Both the position numbers and the translations under genes were made by a program. Below are positions 8,438 through 17,134 of a stretch of DNA of 64,000 nt, piece after piece. Each line of letters opens with the position of its first letter. Position 1 is the stretch's first letter. The stretch is from SAR202 cluster bacterium bin127. GTDB lineage: Bacteria > Chloroflexota > Dehalococcoidia > Lucifugimonadales > Lucifugimonadaceae. The notes under the pieces are model-generated. The model was not told the DNA's origin. It did no database searches and saw only the letters and a list, made by a program, of their open reading frames with translations. The DNA is taken from the NCBI GenBank assembly GCA_002239045.1, contig MPNN01000001.1, positions 372,001 to 436,000 on the forward strand, read 5' to 3'.

Positions 8438-8650
8438 ATCAACTCCTTTGCTGAAACGATTCGGTTGACCACGTTTGGGATTGACGAGGATTGGGTTCGC
8501 GGGCGAGGGTGTTCAGTTACTTCCATTATCGCTTGAGTTGGCAAATGTGGTTGAAATGGAGTCGCGGGTTTTACCATCAACTAGGTTGTAACGAGGCCAA
8601 TGTGTCTACGACAACGACGGAATTTCTAGCAGTAAGGTGGTCCATTTCGG

Positions 8651-10366
8651 ATGCCCGCAGGCGCATTAACATCTCAGCGATGGCGTGACAATTCGCCAAC
8701 GACGTTTAGCCTTGAGAATCGCCCAGCCGTTGGCTACGGTGGGGTTGTTGGATCGACGCACACCCTGGGTTCTGCTGCGGGTGCAGAGACGTTGGCCGCG
8801 GGCGGAAATGCGATTGATGCGGCAGTGGCGACGTTATTTGCGCTGAGCGTGGTGGAGCCGATGAAGATGGGGATCTACGGTGCGGGCTTCATGAATATCC
8901 GTCTGGCGAACGGAGATCGATACGTGATCGACAACTACTCGCAGGCACCGGCAGCGGCAACTATGGAGATGTACACGCCGTTGTCGGACGAATGGCCGAA
9001 CTACATGCGAGTTCGTGGGGATTTGAATCAGACGGGCGTGTTGGCTTCGGGCGTGCCGGGAGCGTTGAAGGCGTGGTGCGAGGTGCAGTCTGAATACGGC
9101 AAGTTGTCGCTGTCCGAGGTCATGCAGCCGGCGATCAGTCACGCCGAGCAAGGATTTCGAGCAACGGATCATCACTGCAAGTTCGTGGCTGACAACCAAG
9201 ACCAGCTACAGCTTTTCAGCGCCACAAGCAGCATATTCATGCCGACAGGGCGCGTGCCCCGATCCGGAGATATGGTGGTGCAGCGGGACCTTGCGGCTAC
9301 TCTGAAGCGAATCGCGATCGAAGGCGCAGACCACCTCTATCGCGGCGAATTGGGCGAGGAGATTGTTAGGTATTCGCAGTCGCACGGCGGTATTTTGACG
9401 ATGGACGACCTGCGGGGTTACGAGACACGGAAGAGCAGGCCGGTTGAAGGTAGTTATCGGGGTTACACGATTACCGGACCTCCCCCGGCGTCGGCGGGCG
9501 GTATTCACTTGATCGAGTATCTGCATGTCTTGTCGTTGCGGGACATTCAAGGGATGGGATTCGGCAGGAGTGCGACGATCCATTTGATGGCGGAAGCGAT
9601 GAAGCTCGTGTTCGCGGACCGGAATCGTTATCTTTCGGACCCTGAATTTGTCGAGATTCCAACCGATCGGTTGTTGTCAGAGTTTCATGCGAAGGAGTTG
9701 ATGAGTCAGATTCTGCCGAATGCGGTCATGCCACAACTGGCGACGCCGGCATTTGCGGAGTCGGACAGCACGTCACATGTGACGACGGCGGACGGGGAAG
9801 GGAATATCGTATCGGCGACGCAAACGATCAACCACATATTCGGCTCGAAGGTGGTCGTTCCGGGAACTGGAGTTTTACTGGACAACACGATGTCGAACTT
9901 CGATCCGCATCCTAACGTTGCCAACTCGATTGAGCCGATGAAGCGCGTTGCGAGCAGCATGGCGCCAGTGATTGTGTATCGTGGCAGCCGTCCGAGTTTT
10001 GCATTGGGATTGCCCGGTGGATTGCGGATCTGGCCGTCGGTGGCGCAAGCGATAGTCAATATCGTCGATCACGGTATGACGCCGCAGGAGGCAGTGGAAG
10101 CGCCTCGGATGTTCACGCAGGGTCAGGCAGTGGAGTTGGAGCGCGAATTCACCTCCACGGTCTCGACGGCGTTGACCAATATTGGGCATGAGGTGGAGAT
10201 GGTGGCCAATGTAGCCGGCGGAATGAACATCATCGAGTTCGGGGATGATGGAGCGCTCGCCGGATCGTCTTGTTGGCGTTCAGATGGCGGCGTTGTTGCG
10301 GTGAATCGAGGCAAGGCGCGACCGGGTGTTGGGTTGACGGTGATTGAACCTAGCCGGGGCAATTGA
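8651..10366 (+). CDS. Gamma-glutamyltransferase family protein
   Basis: An N-terminal-nucleophile hydrolase that would hydrolyse or transfer gamma-glutamyl groups, for example from glutathione or poly-gamma-glutamate, after cleaving itself into two subunits. The 571 residues cover the whole family: an ALSVVEP ... GIYGAGF segment, the autoprocessing site around STSH with T374 the likely nucleophile, an oxyanion SSMAP motif, and GLPGGLRIW. No signal peptide is visible, so this looks cytoplasmic, unlike secreted E. coli Ggt. An AAGGTGG Shine-Dalgarno ten bases before the ATG supports the start. The threonine-synthase-like gene follows after 17 bp, suggesting an operon for amino-acid or peptide use. 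Confidence 0.93.
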   Translation: MPAGALTSQRWRDNSPTTFSLENRPAVGYGGVVGSTHTLGSAAGAETLAAGGNAIDAAVATLFALSVVEPMKMGIYGAGFMNIRLANGDRYVIDNYSQAPAAATMEMYTPLSDEWPNYMRVRGDLNQTGVLASGVPGALKAWCEVQSEYGKLSLSEVMQPAISHAEQGFRATDHHCKFVADNQDQLQLFSATSSIFMPTGRVPRSGDMVVQRDLAATLKRIAIEGADHLYRGELGEEIVRYSQSHGGILTMDDLRGYETRKSRPVEGSYRGYTITGPPPASAGGIHLIEYLHVLSLRDIQGMGFGRSATIHLMAEAMKLVFADRNRYLSDPEFVEIPTDRLLSEFHAKELMSQILPNAVMPQLATPAFAESDSTSHVTTADGEGNIVSATQTINHIFGSKVVVPGTGVLLDNTMSNFDPHPNVANSIEPMKRVASSMAPVIVYRGSRPSFALGLPGGLRIWPSVAQAIVNIVDHGMTPQEAVEAPRMFTQGQAVELEREFTSTVSTALTNIGHEVEMVANVAGGMNIIEFGDDGALAGSSCWRSDGGVVAVNRGKARPGVGLTVIEPSRGN

Positions 10367-10383
10367 CGGACGGTCTGTCGTAG

Positions 10384-11487
10384 ATGTCTCGCGAGAATTC
10401 GCCAGGGGTGATGGAGGCGCGTTCATCGCGCTTTGAATTGATCTGCGCCGTTTGCACCGAGGTGGCGGAAGTGCCATCGGTGCGGAACGTCTACTGCGAA
10501 TGCGGCGGGATCTACGACATTCGGTATTTCGATACCGCGGATGCAGTTTCGGGATTACCGACTGCGGCATCGAATCTAGCGGTCGATTTTGGGCAGGGGA
10601 GCACTCCGTTGGTGCGGTTAGATGGACTGGCTCGTAGTATCGGGCTCGCGGGTCTGGTGGCAAAGTTGGAATTCTGTTCGCCGACGGGTTCGTTCAAGGA
10701 TCGGGGTAGCGCAGTTCTGGTTTCAGCGGCGCATGAAGAAGGCGTCGAGGAATTTGTGGAGGATTCGTCGGGCAATGCCGGTGCATCGATGTCGGCTTAT
10801 GCGGCTCGTGCAGGTATGCGGGCACATGTATTTGCGCCTTCGAGCGCGGCGCAAGGGAAGTTGGACCAAATTCAGATATTCGGAGCCGAGTTGCATCTGA
10901 TCGACGGCCCTCGACAGGCGGCGACCGATGCGGCGGCGGAGTTTGCGCATCGTCAGGGCATACCGTATCTCTCACATGCTCTTAGCCCTTGGTTTGCGGA
11001 AGGCGTTAAGGCGATGGTCGCGGAGGTTGCTGACGCTGGTTACCATGCCACGGATATTGTGGCGCCGGCGGGTAACGGGGCGTTGTTGATTGGGAGTTAT
11101 GCAGGATACACCGATGACGAACGACCGCGGATACATTGCGTGCAGTCGCAGGCAGTTCAACCATTAATTCGGGCGATACGGGGCGCGGTGTGGGATGCGG
11201 ACGAGGTTGAACCGACGGTTGCGTCAGGGATAGCGGTCAGTATGCCGCCAAGGGCGGCGCAGGCCGCTCGGGCAGTAGTTGCGTCCGGTGGATCGGCGAT
11301 TGCCGTCGCTGACGCAGCGATGTTGGAGTGGCGGGAGCGATTGGCGGTTGAAGCTGGGATCTTTTGCGAGGTAACTTCGGCGGCGGCGTTCGCAGGTTTG
11401 GAGGAGTTGGTGCGTAAAGGCGAGATCGGAAGAGAGGCGCGGATTGTCGTGCCGGTTACGGGGTCGGGGTTGAAAGAGGCGATATAG
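10384..11487 (+). CDS. Threonine synthase-like PLP enzyme
   Basis: A fold-type II PLP enzyme of 367 residues, most like threonine synthase (O-phosphohomoserine to threonine plus phosphate). The N-terminus has a small zinc-ribbon-like cysteine set (C21-x2-C24 and C38-x-C40), typical of one threonine-synthase branch. The PLP lysine is K105 in PTGSFKDRGS. A DSSGNAG segment binds PLP phosphate and a C-terminal VPVTGSG loop is also present. Other fold-II ammonia-lyases or cysteate synthase are possible. Translation is probably coupled to the gamma-glutamyltransferase gene 17 bp upstream. The first ATG fits the family N-terminus. Confidence 0.85.
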   Translation: MSRENSPGVMEARSSRFELICAVCTEVAEVPSVRNVYCECGGIYDIRYFDTADAVSGLPTAASNLAVDFGQGSTPLVRLDGLARSIGLAGLVAKLEFCSPTGSFKDRGSAVLVSAAHEEGVEEFVEDSSGNAGASMSAYAARAGMRAHVFAPSSAAQGKLDQIQIFGAELHLIDGPRQAATDAAAEFAHRQGIPYLSHALSPWFAEGVKAMVAEVADAGYHATDIVAPAGNGALLIGSYAGYTDDERPRIHCVQSQAVQPLIRAIRGAVWDADEVEPTVASGIAVSMPPRAAQAARAVVASGGSAIAVADAAMLEWRERLAVEAGIFCEVTSAAAFAGLEELVRKGEIGREARIVVPVTGSGLKEAI

Positions 11488-11525
11488 GGATGAGGTTGCG
11501 AAATTGCTATCAGCCGGATGTCCGA

Positions 11526-11786
11526 TCAGCGTAGCGGCTTGATCTTACCCGGGTGCTCGCCTCTGCTGGCACGTTCAAACGCTTCGATCAAATCTTGGTT
11601 GCGTTCGATCGCCCAATCTCGGATCTTGCGGTACTGACGTGTCGGAAGTTGGCCATTCGTCATCAATAAAGAACCGATGTCTATTTCCACGTTGACACCT
11701 GCATACTCCGCGTGGAAATGCGGTGGTGCGTGATCGCCAAAATTCATATATATGCGTATCCCGTCGAAGCGGCATAATTCAGGCAT
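11526..11786 (-). CDS. DUF4160 protein, probable toxin-antitoxin-like partner
   Basis: An 86-residue protein with the DUF4160 signature: RFDGIRIYMNFGDHAPPHFHAEYAG near the N-terminus, with an HAPPHFHAEY metal- or RNA-binding-like His cluster, followed by an acidic strand and a helix ending WAIERNQDLIEAFER. DUF4160 genes commonly pair with DUF2442 genes, and the pair is widely suspected of being a toxin-antitoxin-type unit, with no settled mechanism. Here it overlaps the end of the DUF2442 gene by 8 bp, so the two are translationally coupled. Confidence 0.85.
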   Translation of the reverse strand: MPELCRFDGIRIYMNFGDHAPPHFHAEYAGVNVEIDIGSLLMTNGQLPTRQYRKIRDWAIERNQDLIEAFERASRGEHPGKIKPLR

Positions 11787-12054
11787 GGATAACCTGTTGC
11801 CTTACATCGTCGATGGTTCTTCCCGTGAGTCGCATGTAAAGGTCAACGGCGCACAGGTCCAGTTCCTCGCCCCATGAGATTGACTCGTACGGAGCGATCC
11901 GTACGTCCTCGAAGAAATCTCGATCCTCCCACGCTTTGAACACACCGATTCCCGCAAATTCAGCAAGGTCTATTTCGCCCGATTCACCATCTTCAAACTC
12001 GATCCAAATGCGGTAATCGTGTAGCGCTTTGACTTTGGTTGGTCTAATCGTCAC
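11779..12054 (-). CDS. DUF2442 protein, partner of DUF4160
   Basis: A 91-residue DUF2442 protein: an N-terminal strand with DYRIWIEFEDGESGEIDL, then FEDVRIAPYESISW-type strands and LCAVDLYMRLTG. Such proteins bind partner proteins or DNA and often precede DUF4160. I place the start at the GTG of VTIRPTKV because AAGGA lies seven bases upstream. A longer ATG form (105 residues, from 12096) has no ribosome-binding site. It is first in a two-gene unit with DUF4160. Which partner, if either, is toxic cannot be told from sequence. Confidence 0.8.
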   Translation of the reverse strand: MTIRPTKVKALHDYRIWIEFEDGESGEIDLAEFAGIGVFKAWEDRDFFEDVRIAPYESISWGEELDLCAVDLYMRLTGRTIDDVRQQVIHA

Positions 12055-12186
12055 TTCGTGTTCCTTTCGCAAACCTCGTTTCGCCGCGTCACTCAAATTG
12101 TAAAGAGCGAGATCTGAGACGTTGCGCGGGCTGTTGAGCTGGTTACGCGATCGAGTTGTCAGGGACTTGGGTTTGCCGCTGATTGC

Positions 12187-12753
12187 CTACCCGTCTTCTG
12201 ACGCCGGGATCTTGAGGTGGGTGAGGTCTGGGAGATTACCGCAGGTGGCTACTTGTGAGAAGGTTCCGCCAGGGATGGATACGGCGACGGCGTGGTTACC
12301 GTCGAGGATGGTGCTGATGTGGCGTTCCGGGAGGTTGGTTACGGATACACCGCCGATGGCGTGGTCGAGTGTTTCGACCCATTTGAATTTGGCTAGATCG
12401 CCGGCGTCTTCGCATTTGCCGGAGCGGATGCTCAACTGTTGGATCGTGCCGGGCGCAGGTCGAACAGTCACCTTGATGCGCGTGCCGCGGTCGAGTTGGG
12501 TAACTACCCCGGCTCCCTGCTGCGGATAGTCCTGAAGTCCGAGATTGAAGCCGATTTGGACTTTGCCGTCATCTTCGTCCTGAAATACTGTGGGCGTAGG
12601 CGTGGTGGTCATGGCGCCGGGCGTTGCCGTCGGTAAGGCGATGACGGTTGGTTCGGCATCCTCGCCACATGCGAAGGCAGTTAGAGCGATCACACCCAAA
12701 AGAGGGGCGATGAAGAAGAAGCGAGCGATTTGGATGCGTGTTTGGGCGAGCAT
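12187..12753 (-). CDS. Putative lipoprotein of unknown function
   Basis: A 188-residue secreted protein with a signal peptide and lipobox (LTAFAC, C29), a Thr/Pro/Ala-rich linker (TPGAMTTTPTPT) and a beta-rich C-terminal domain of about 120 residues. That domain holds two cysteines (KCEDAG and ATCGNL) likely to form a disulfide, and a segment HISTILDGNHAVAV reminiscent of small extracellular beta-sandwich domains. It should be anchored to the outer face of the cytoplasmic membrane. It starts 12 bp downstream of the aminotransferase gene on the same strand. I cannot assign a ligand. Confidence 0.75.
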   Translation of the reverse strand: MLAQTRIQIARFFFIAPLLGVIALTAFACGEDAEPTVIALPTATPGAMTTTPTPTVFQDEDDGKVQIGFNLGLQDYPQQGAGVVTQLDRGTRIKVTVRPAPGTIQQLSIRSGKCEDAGDLAKFKWVETLDHAIGGVSVTNLPERHISTILDGNHAVAVSIPGGTFSQVATCGNLPDLTHLKIPASEDG

Positions 12754-12764
12754 GAGAATCGATT

Positions 12765-13955
12765 CTATCCACGTGCATTCGCTTCTTTAAAGGCTTCGGC
12801 AAAACCTTCGATTGATCCATGGAGCACTTCGTCTTCGACGCAGTATGACGCTCGGAAGTAGCCGTCCATGCCAAATCCGACGCCGGGAACGACGAGGACT
12901 AGTTTGGATTTGAGCAGGTCCACGAATGCTGTGTCGTCGGGGATTGGAGATTTGGGGAACAGGTAGAAGCCGCCGTCGGGGAGGTTTGAATGGTAACCAA
13001 TGTCAGTGAGTGCAGAGTGAATGATGTCGCGTTTGCGTCGGTATTCGGAGATGTCGACGCTGGCGTGCTGGAGTTTTGCCACGACGCGTTGCATGATTGC
13101 GGGAGCATTAACGAAACCGAGCGTTCGGAGCATAAAGACCGATGCATCAATGAGATCGGCTTTACCCGGGTCGTCCGGGTTCACGGCGAGGTAACCGATA
13201 CGCTCACCGGCTAATCCGAGGTCTTTGGAGTGGGAAGTTGCCACGATGGTGCGGGGATGGTGTTCGAAGACGAATGGGTATGCGTCGTCGGTATAAATGA
13301 GTTTTCGGTACGGTTCGTCGGTGATGATGTAGATCTCGGTGCCGTGTTCCGCTTCGGTGGTCTGAATGAGCTGTGCGAGTTCGGCAATTGCCTCGGCTGG
13401 ATATATGACACCCGACGGGTTGTTCGGCGAGTTGATGATTACGGCACGTGTGCGTTCGTTCATCAAAGACGCTAACGAGTCGAAGTCGGGCATGAAGTCG
13501 GGGGTGGACTTTGCTTCGCGGTAAACGCCGTTGGCGTGCTGGACGTAAAAGATGTATTCGGCGAAGTATGGCGCAATGATGATGACTTCGTCACCGGGGT
13601 CAAGAAGGGCCCTGAGGGCGACGTTGATGGCACCGGCGGCACCGACGGTCATGATGATGTCGGTTGGTTCAAATTGCGTTCCGGATTCGTGAGACAGCGC
13701 TTCGGCAACGGCGGCCCGGGTTTCGATGAAACCTGGGTTGGGCATGTAGCGATGCGTGCCGCTAGGAGCTTCGTTGGCGATCTCGGCGAGGGCTTGGTTG
13801 AATTCGGGTGGCGGCTCAAGAAGAGGATTGCCGAGTGAAAGGTCGAAAACGTTTTCGGCGCCATGGATCGCCTTGAGCTGCATGCCCTCTTCGAACATGC
13901 GGCGAATCCACGAACTCGCTTTCATCTGTTCTCTTGCGAGTTTTGAGATTGCCAT
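12765..13955 (-). CDS. PLP-dependent aminotransferase, class I/II
   Basis: A fold-type I aminotransferase of 396 residues, of the aspartate-aminotransferase-like group. Visible landmarks are DLSLGNP near the N-terminus (substrate carboxylate region), GAAGAINVAL (PLP phosphate loop), INSPNNPSG (PLP ring Asn), ITDEPYRKL (Asp to pyridine N), and the Schiff-base lysine in TSHSKDLGLAGERIGY. C-terminal FRASYC supplies the conserved Arg. The amino donor cannot be told from sequence. An AAGG Shine-Dalgarno eight bases before the ATG supports the start. Confidence 0.92.
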   Translation of the reverse strand: MAISKLAREQMKASSWIRRMFEEGMQLKAIHGAENVFDLSLGNPLLEPPPEFNQALAEIANEAPSGTHRYMPNPGFIETRAAVAEALSHESGTQFEPTDIIMTVGAAGAINVALRALLDPGDEVIIIAPYFAEYIFYVQHANGVYREAKSTPDFMPDFDSLASLMNERTRAVIINSPNNPSGVIYPAEAIAELAQLIQTTEAEHGTEIYIITDEPYRKLIYTDDAYPFVFEHHPRTIVATSHSKDLGLAGERIGYLAVNPDDPGKADLIDASVFMLRTLGFVNAPAIMQRVVAKLQHASVDISEYRRKRDIIHSALTDIGYHSNLPDGGFYLFPKSPIPDDTAFVDLLKSKLVLVVPGVGFGMDGYFRASYCVEDEVLHGSIEGFAEAFKEANARG

Positions 13956-13995
13956 CTAAGCGCCTTTCGGAAAGTTTTGTTCGATGCGGAAACGA

Positions 13996-14643
13996 TTAGT
14001 TTCGTCGTCGATTCCGACGTTTGCGGCGCGTTGTTGGGCGGCCGACGCGTTGTTGGCGTGTCTGGTCAGGTTGTGCATCGTCCCGGGGTGCGAACATTCG
14101 ACCGAAGAACCCGGGCCCTCCACTATTGGGAATCACAACGACGTAAGTTCCGGCCATTTTGTCGTGCCAACCCTGATGTTTGTCGTCGAATATGACCCAG
14201 ATGATTCCAATACCGAAGGTTATTGTGGATACGAAGCGACCGACGACTTCGCGCGGGATGGCGACGGCCACGCCCGGTTTGTTGCCTTCGTCGTCAACGA
14301 CGGAGATGCCGGCAACCCATTTTCCAAGCGTGCGTCCGAAGAGGCCGGTAGGGATGATGAAGTATGCGAGAAAGATGAACACATCGATGATCCCGGCCTG
14401 TGGGCTGAAGACGCGACCGCCCGAGATCGGAGCGACCATGAAAACGACCATGAGGAGGATTCCGATGTCAATCGCAAAGGCGTAGAAGCGGCGAAGTGGA
14501 CCAGCGAATTCAAGACCCAAAGCTTCGATGGGTTTGGGGTCAGGAGTTGCCGGCTCTTCGGATGGGATCGTATCAGGTGCGTCATGAACCGGTTCTTCAG
14601 AATGAGCCGGGCGAGGTCGGTGACTGCGTCGAGAGGTGGTCAT
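13996..14643 (-). CDS. RDD family membrane protein
   Basis: A 215-residue membrane protein with the RDD domain: RRFYAFAIDIGI opening the first membrane helix, FGRTLGKWVAGISVV after the second, and IWVIFDDKHQGWHDKMAGTYVV at the end of the third. A basic, Pro-rich tail of 45 residues precedes the domain, and a strongly basic tail (RKRRNRRRN) ends the protein. Some RDD proteins take part in ion exchange or sit beside transporters, but most are uncharacterised. The gene ends about 40 bp before the aminotransferase start on the same strand, so they may be co-transcribed. Confidence 0.85.
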   Translation of the reverse strand: MTTSRRSHRPRPAHSEEPVHDAPDTIPSEEPATPDPKPIEALGLEFAGPLRRFYAFAIDIGILLMVVFMVAPISGGRVFSPQAGIIDVFIFLAYFIIPTGLFGRTLGKWVAGISVVDDEGNKPGVAVAIPREVVGRFVSTITFGIGIIWVIFDDKHQGWHDKMAGTYVVVIPNSGGPGFFGRMFAPRDDAQPDQTRQQRVGRPTTRRKRRNRRRN

Positions 14644-14706
14644 GTTGGCGATTTAAGATTGTATCGCCTCAGCGGGATGTGTCGGGAACTACAGAAACCT
14701 TCGCGG

Positions 14707-15105
14707 TTATTCCGTAGCGTCGACCCGATCCAGATCGCCTGACCAATACAAGATATGTCGATCGGCGGTTACGAGGCGTCCTAGAGTCTGAGCAGTAGCA
14801 GTGATGATGCGATCCGCAGGATCGCCGTGCATGTTCGGTAATCTCGCAGCACGGTCTGCAATATCGCCGGAGGCGGGTATCTCTATCAGGCCTCGGTCTC
14901 GAAAAACTTGCCTCCAAGAGGTAAGCTCGCGTCCAAGCCGGATCCTGCGTTTTTGAACCAACATGCCGATTTCCCAAACAGACAACGCGGAAATCGCTAT
15001 CTCGCCAGCCTGCAACCCTTCCAAGATAATTTGGTGCGCCTTTGGCCCCAATTTTGGGTCGCCTCGTTCGAACCATAACAATGCGTGGGTGTCGAGGACG
15101 ATCAA
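14707..15105 (-). CDS. VapC-type PIN-domain toxin
   Basis: A 132-residue PIN-domain ribonuclease. The Mg-binding acidic residues are all present: D5 (MIVLDTHALLW), E45 (SVWEIGM), D95/D98 (HGDPADRIITA) and D115 (TADRHIL). PIN toxins of this kind cut tRNA or rRNA when free of antitoxin. The start codon overlaps the stop of the upstream antitoxin gene by 4 bp (ATGA), the usual arrangement. It looks intact. Confidence 0.9.
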   Translation of the reverse strand: MIVLDTHALLWFERGDPKLGPKAHQIILEGLQAGEIAISALSVWEIGMLVQKRRIRLGRELTSWRQVFRDRGLIEIPASGDIADRAARLPNMHGDPADRIITATAQTLGRLVTADRHILYWSGDLDRVDATE

Positions 15106-15398
15106 AACAGTTCCTCGTCGCTATCGTCCTCTTTCGCGTACCACTCTTCAGGCATTGGTCCGACGATGTCCCCGAGGATTTCTATCTGGTCTCGAAATTC
15201 TCCGAAAACCATGGTTTGCTTGGGCCGTTTGGGTTGCGGTTCGTAACGAGTCAAGCGGGACACGGGCTTTCCGTCCTGGGTGATCACGAATTCTTGTTCC
15301 CCGCTCGACACTTTGGCAACGGTTTCAGCGACCCGGTTTTCGAGATCGTGGATGTCGATGAAATGCAGTGGTTTATTTTGGTTTGGTGAAACTGTCAT
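15102..15398 (-). CDS. Phd/YefM-family antitoxin
   Basis: A 98-residue antitoxin. Residues about 12-50 form the Phd/YefM DNA-binding dimer domain (IHDLENRVAETVAKVSSGE, then FVITQDGKPVSRL). The C-terminal half is acidic and extended and would wrap the toxin. It lies directly before the PIN toxin with a 4-bp overlap. AGGAG seven bases upstream is a strong ribosome-binding site that is also half of a palindrome likely to be the operator. Confidence 0.88.
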   Translation of the reverse strand: MTVSPNQNKPLHFIDIHDLENRVAETVAKVSSGEQEFVITQDGKPVSRLTRYEPQPKRPKQTMVFGEFRDQIEILGDIVGPMPEEWYAKEDDSDEELF

Positions 15399-15405
15399 AG
15401 GGTAG

Positions 15406-15415
15406 CTCCTAGGAG
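15406..15415. promoter_or_regulatory. Palindrome overlapping antitoxin ribosome-binding site
   Basis: The 10-bp perfect palindrome CTCCTAGGAG overlaps the antitoxin's AGGAG ribosome-binding site, 8 bp before its ATG. Phd-type antitoxins bind short palindromes at this position, so it is a reasonable operator candidate. Confidence 0.4.
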
Positions 15416-15530
15416 GCGCAGATAGACTTCATGCTAGCAAACACAGCCGTTGCGAATAGAGATTGCGCGCGCGAGTGGGCGTGAACATAAACTTACTAAC
15501 GCTGACTAGGCATCGAGCATTGGAGCGAAC

Positions 15531-16301
15531 ATGGGCAGGCTTGACGAAAAGACCGCTTTGATCACCGGCGCGGGTTCGGGTATCGGCGCGGCGTGTGCCG
15601 AGTTGTTCAGCGCGGAGGGTGCGAATGTGTTCTGCGCCGATTTGGAAGTGGATGCGGCGCGGGATGTTGCGGACCGGGTGACTGAGCGCGGCGGATCGGC
15701 CGCAGCAGATTCTGTGGATGTCACGAAACGGAGTCAGTGCGAGGAATTGGTCGCGGGCACTGTGGAGAGATTTGGCGGGTTGCATGTTTTGGTCAATAGC
15801 GCGGGGGTGACACCTCGGAAAGCGCCGTTGGATTGGGATTTCGAGGCGAAGTGGGACTGGGTGATTGATGTGAACTTGAAGGGCTCGATGTTGATGTCTC
15901 ACGCCGCATCGGAAGTGATGCTCTCCGCCGGTTACGGTTCGATAGTGAACTTGGCGTCGATCATCGGATTGGTCGGATACTCGACCGGGATGAGCGACGG
16001 TTTCAATCCGTATCCGCATTCGAAGGGTGGGGTTGTGCAGATGACGCGTGATATGGGTGTGGCGTTCGCCAAGCGAGGCGTCAGGGTGAATGCGCTATGC
16101 CCAGGTTTCACCTACACAGCCCTGACGAGGTCATTGACTGACGATGCCGACATGCGAGTGCACCTGGAGTCGCTGCACCCGATGGGACGGCTCGGCGAGC
16201 CGATTGAAATTGCGTATGCAGCGTTGTATCTGGCATCGGATGAGTCGTCGTTTGTAACCGCTTCGTGCCTGCCCGTAGACGGCGGGTACACGGCGGGATA
16301 A
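15531..16301 (+). CDS. SDR family oxidoreductase (first of tandem pair)
   Basis: A classical short-chain dehydrogenase/reductase of 256 residues. It shows the NAD(P)-binding TGAGSGIG, the NSAG strand, and a catalytic Y-x3-K in NPYPHSKGG. An acidic residue after the second strand (ADLEVD) favours NAD(H). The C-terminus SFVTASCLPVDGGYTAG is the usual SDR ending. The substrate is unknown. It shares with the gene 13 bp downstream the unusual DGFNPYPHSKGG block, so the pair is a tandem duplication. GGAG five bases before the ATG supports the start. Confidence 0.9.
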   Translation: MGRLDEKTALITGAGSGIGAACAELFSAEGANVFCADLEVDAARDVADRVTERGGSAAADSVDVTKRSQCEELVAGTVERFGGLHVLVNSAGVTPRKAPLDWDFEAKWDWVIDVNLKGSMLMSHAASEVMLSAGYGSIVNLASIIGLVGYSTGMSDGFNPYPHSKGGVVQMTRDMGVAFAKRGVRVNALCPGFTYTALTRSLTDDADMRVHLESLHPMGRLGEPIEIAYAALYLASDESSFVTASCLPVDGGYTAG

Positions 16302-16314
16302 GGAAAGCAAATCA

Positions 16315-17118
16315 ATGGTGGAACAGACACGAGCGAGAGAATCAACCGTTTCGGGGCGTTTGCGAGGCAAGGTAGCGTTGATCACCGGCGGTGGTAGCGG
16401 TATTGGTGAAGCGAGCGCCAAGTTGTTTGCGGACGAAGGCGCAACAGTTGCGATCGCCGAATTGAACGCGGAAGGTGCGGCGCGTGTTGCGGGTGAGATA
16501 CGTGAAGCCGGCGGTTCGGCGATGGTCACGGCGGTTGATGTGACGGACAACGACAGTTGCGCGGCCGCGGTTGACGCGGTGGTGGATGAGTTTGGACGAG
16601 TCGATGTCTTGGTCAACAGCGCAGGCGTGGGTGCTCGGCGCGCCTCGGACATGACCTACGAGGAGCGTTGGCAGTTCGTCATCGACGTCAACTTGAAGGG
16701 CACGGTTTTGATGGCGCGGCACGCGGTGGATCAGATGAAGGAGCAGGGTAGTGGTGCGGTTGTGAACATCGCTTCGATTCGTGGTTTAATCGGTTATCCG
16801 GACTTCATCACCGACGGTTTCAATCCCTATCCGCACTCCAAAGGTGGCGTGGTCAACGCGACGCGCGACATGGCGCTTGGCTTGGCGAAGCAGAATATTC
16901 GGGTCAATGCTGTGTGCCCCGGATTCACACATACGGAAATGACGCGCGGGACGTGGGAAAACCCTGAGATGTACGACCGGATCGTTGCCTTGCATCCGAT
17001 CGGTCGATTTGCAGAGCCGATCGAGATCGCCAGGGCCGTGTTGTTCCTGGCCTCGGACGAGGCCTCGTTCGTAACCGGAGCGTGTTTGGTGATCGACGGC
17101 GGGTTTACGGCGCAGTAA
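16315..17118 (+). CDS. SDR family oxidoreductase (second of tandem pair)
   Basis: A 267-residue classical SDR, paralogous to the gene just upstream. The cofactor motif is TGGGSGIG, followed by NSAGVG, a membrane-free Rossmann core, the catalytic Y-x3-K in NPYPHSKGG, and the ending SFVTGACLVIDGGFTAQ. It has a slightly longer N-terminal tail than its neighbour. AAGGA ten bases upstream of the ATG serves as ribosome-binding site. The two proteins may act as a heteromer or on successive substrates. It ends convergently with ppk2, 16 bp away. Confidence 0.9.
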   Translation: MVEQTRARESTVSGRLRGKVALITGGGSGIGEASAKLFADEGATVAIAELNAEGAARVAGEIREAGGSAMVTAVDVTDNDSCAAAVDAVVDEFGRVDVLVNSAGVGARRASDMTYEERWQFVIDVNLKGTVLMARHAVDQMKEQGSGAVVNIASIRGLIGYPDFITDGFNPYPHSKGGVVNATRDMALGLAKQNIRVNAVCPGFTHTEMTRGTWENPEMYDRIVALHPIGRFAEPIEIARAVLFLASDEASFVTGACLVIDGGFTAQ

Positions 17119-17134
17119 CGCTGGTATCCGTTCG

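Noticed and set aside
13984-14742. 252-codon plus-strand frame opposite the RDD gene
   Set aside because: Antisense to a protein with clear RDD motifs and membrane helices.
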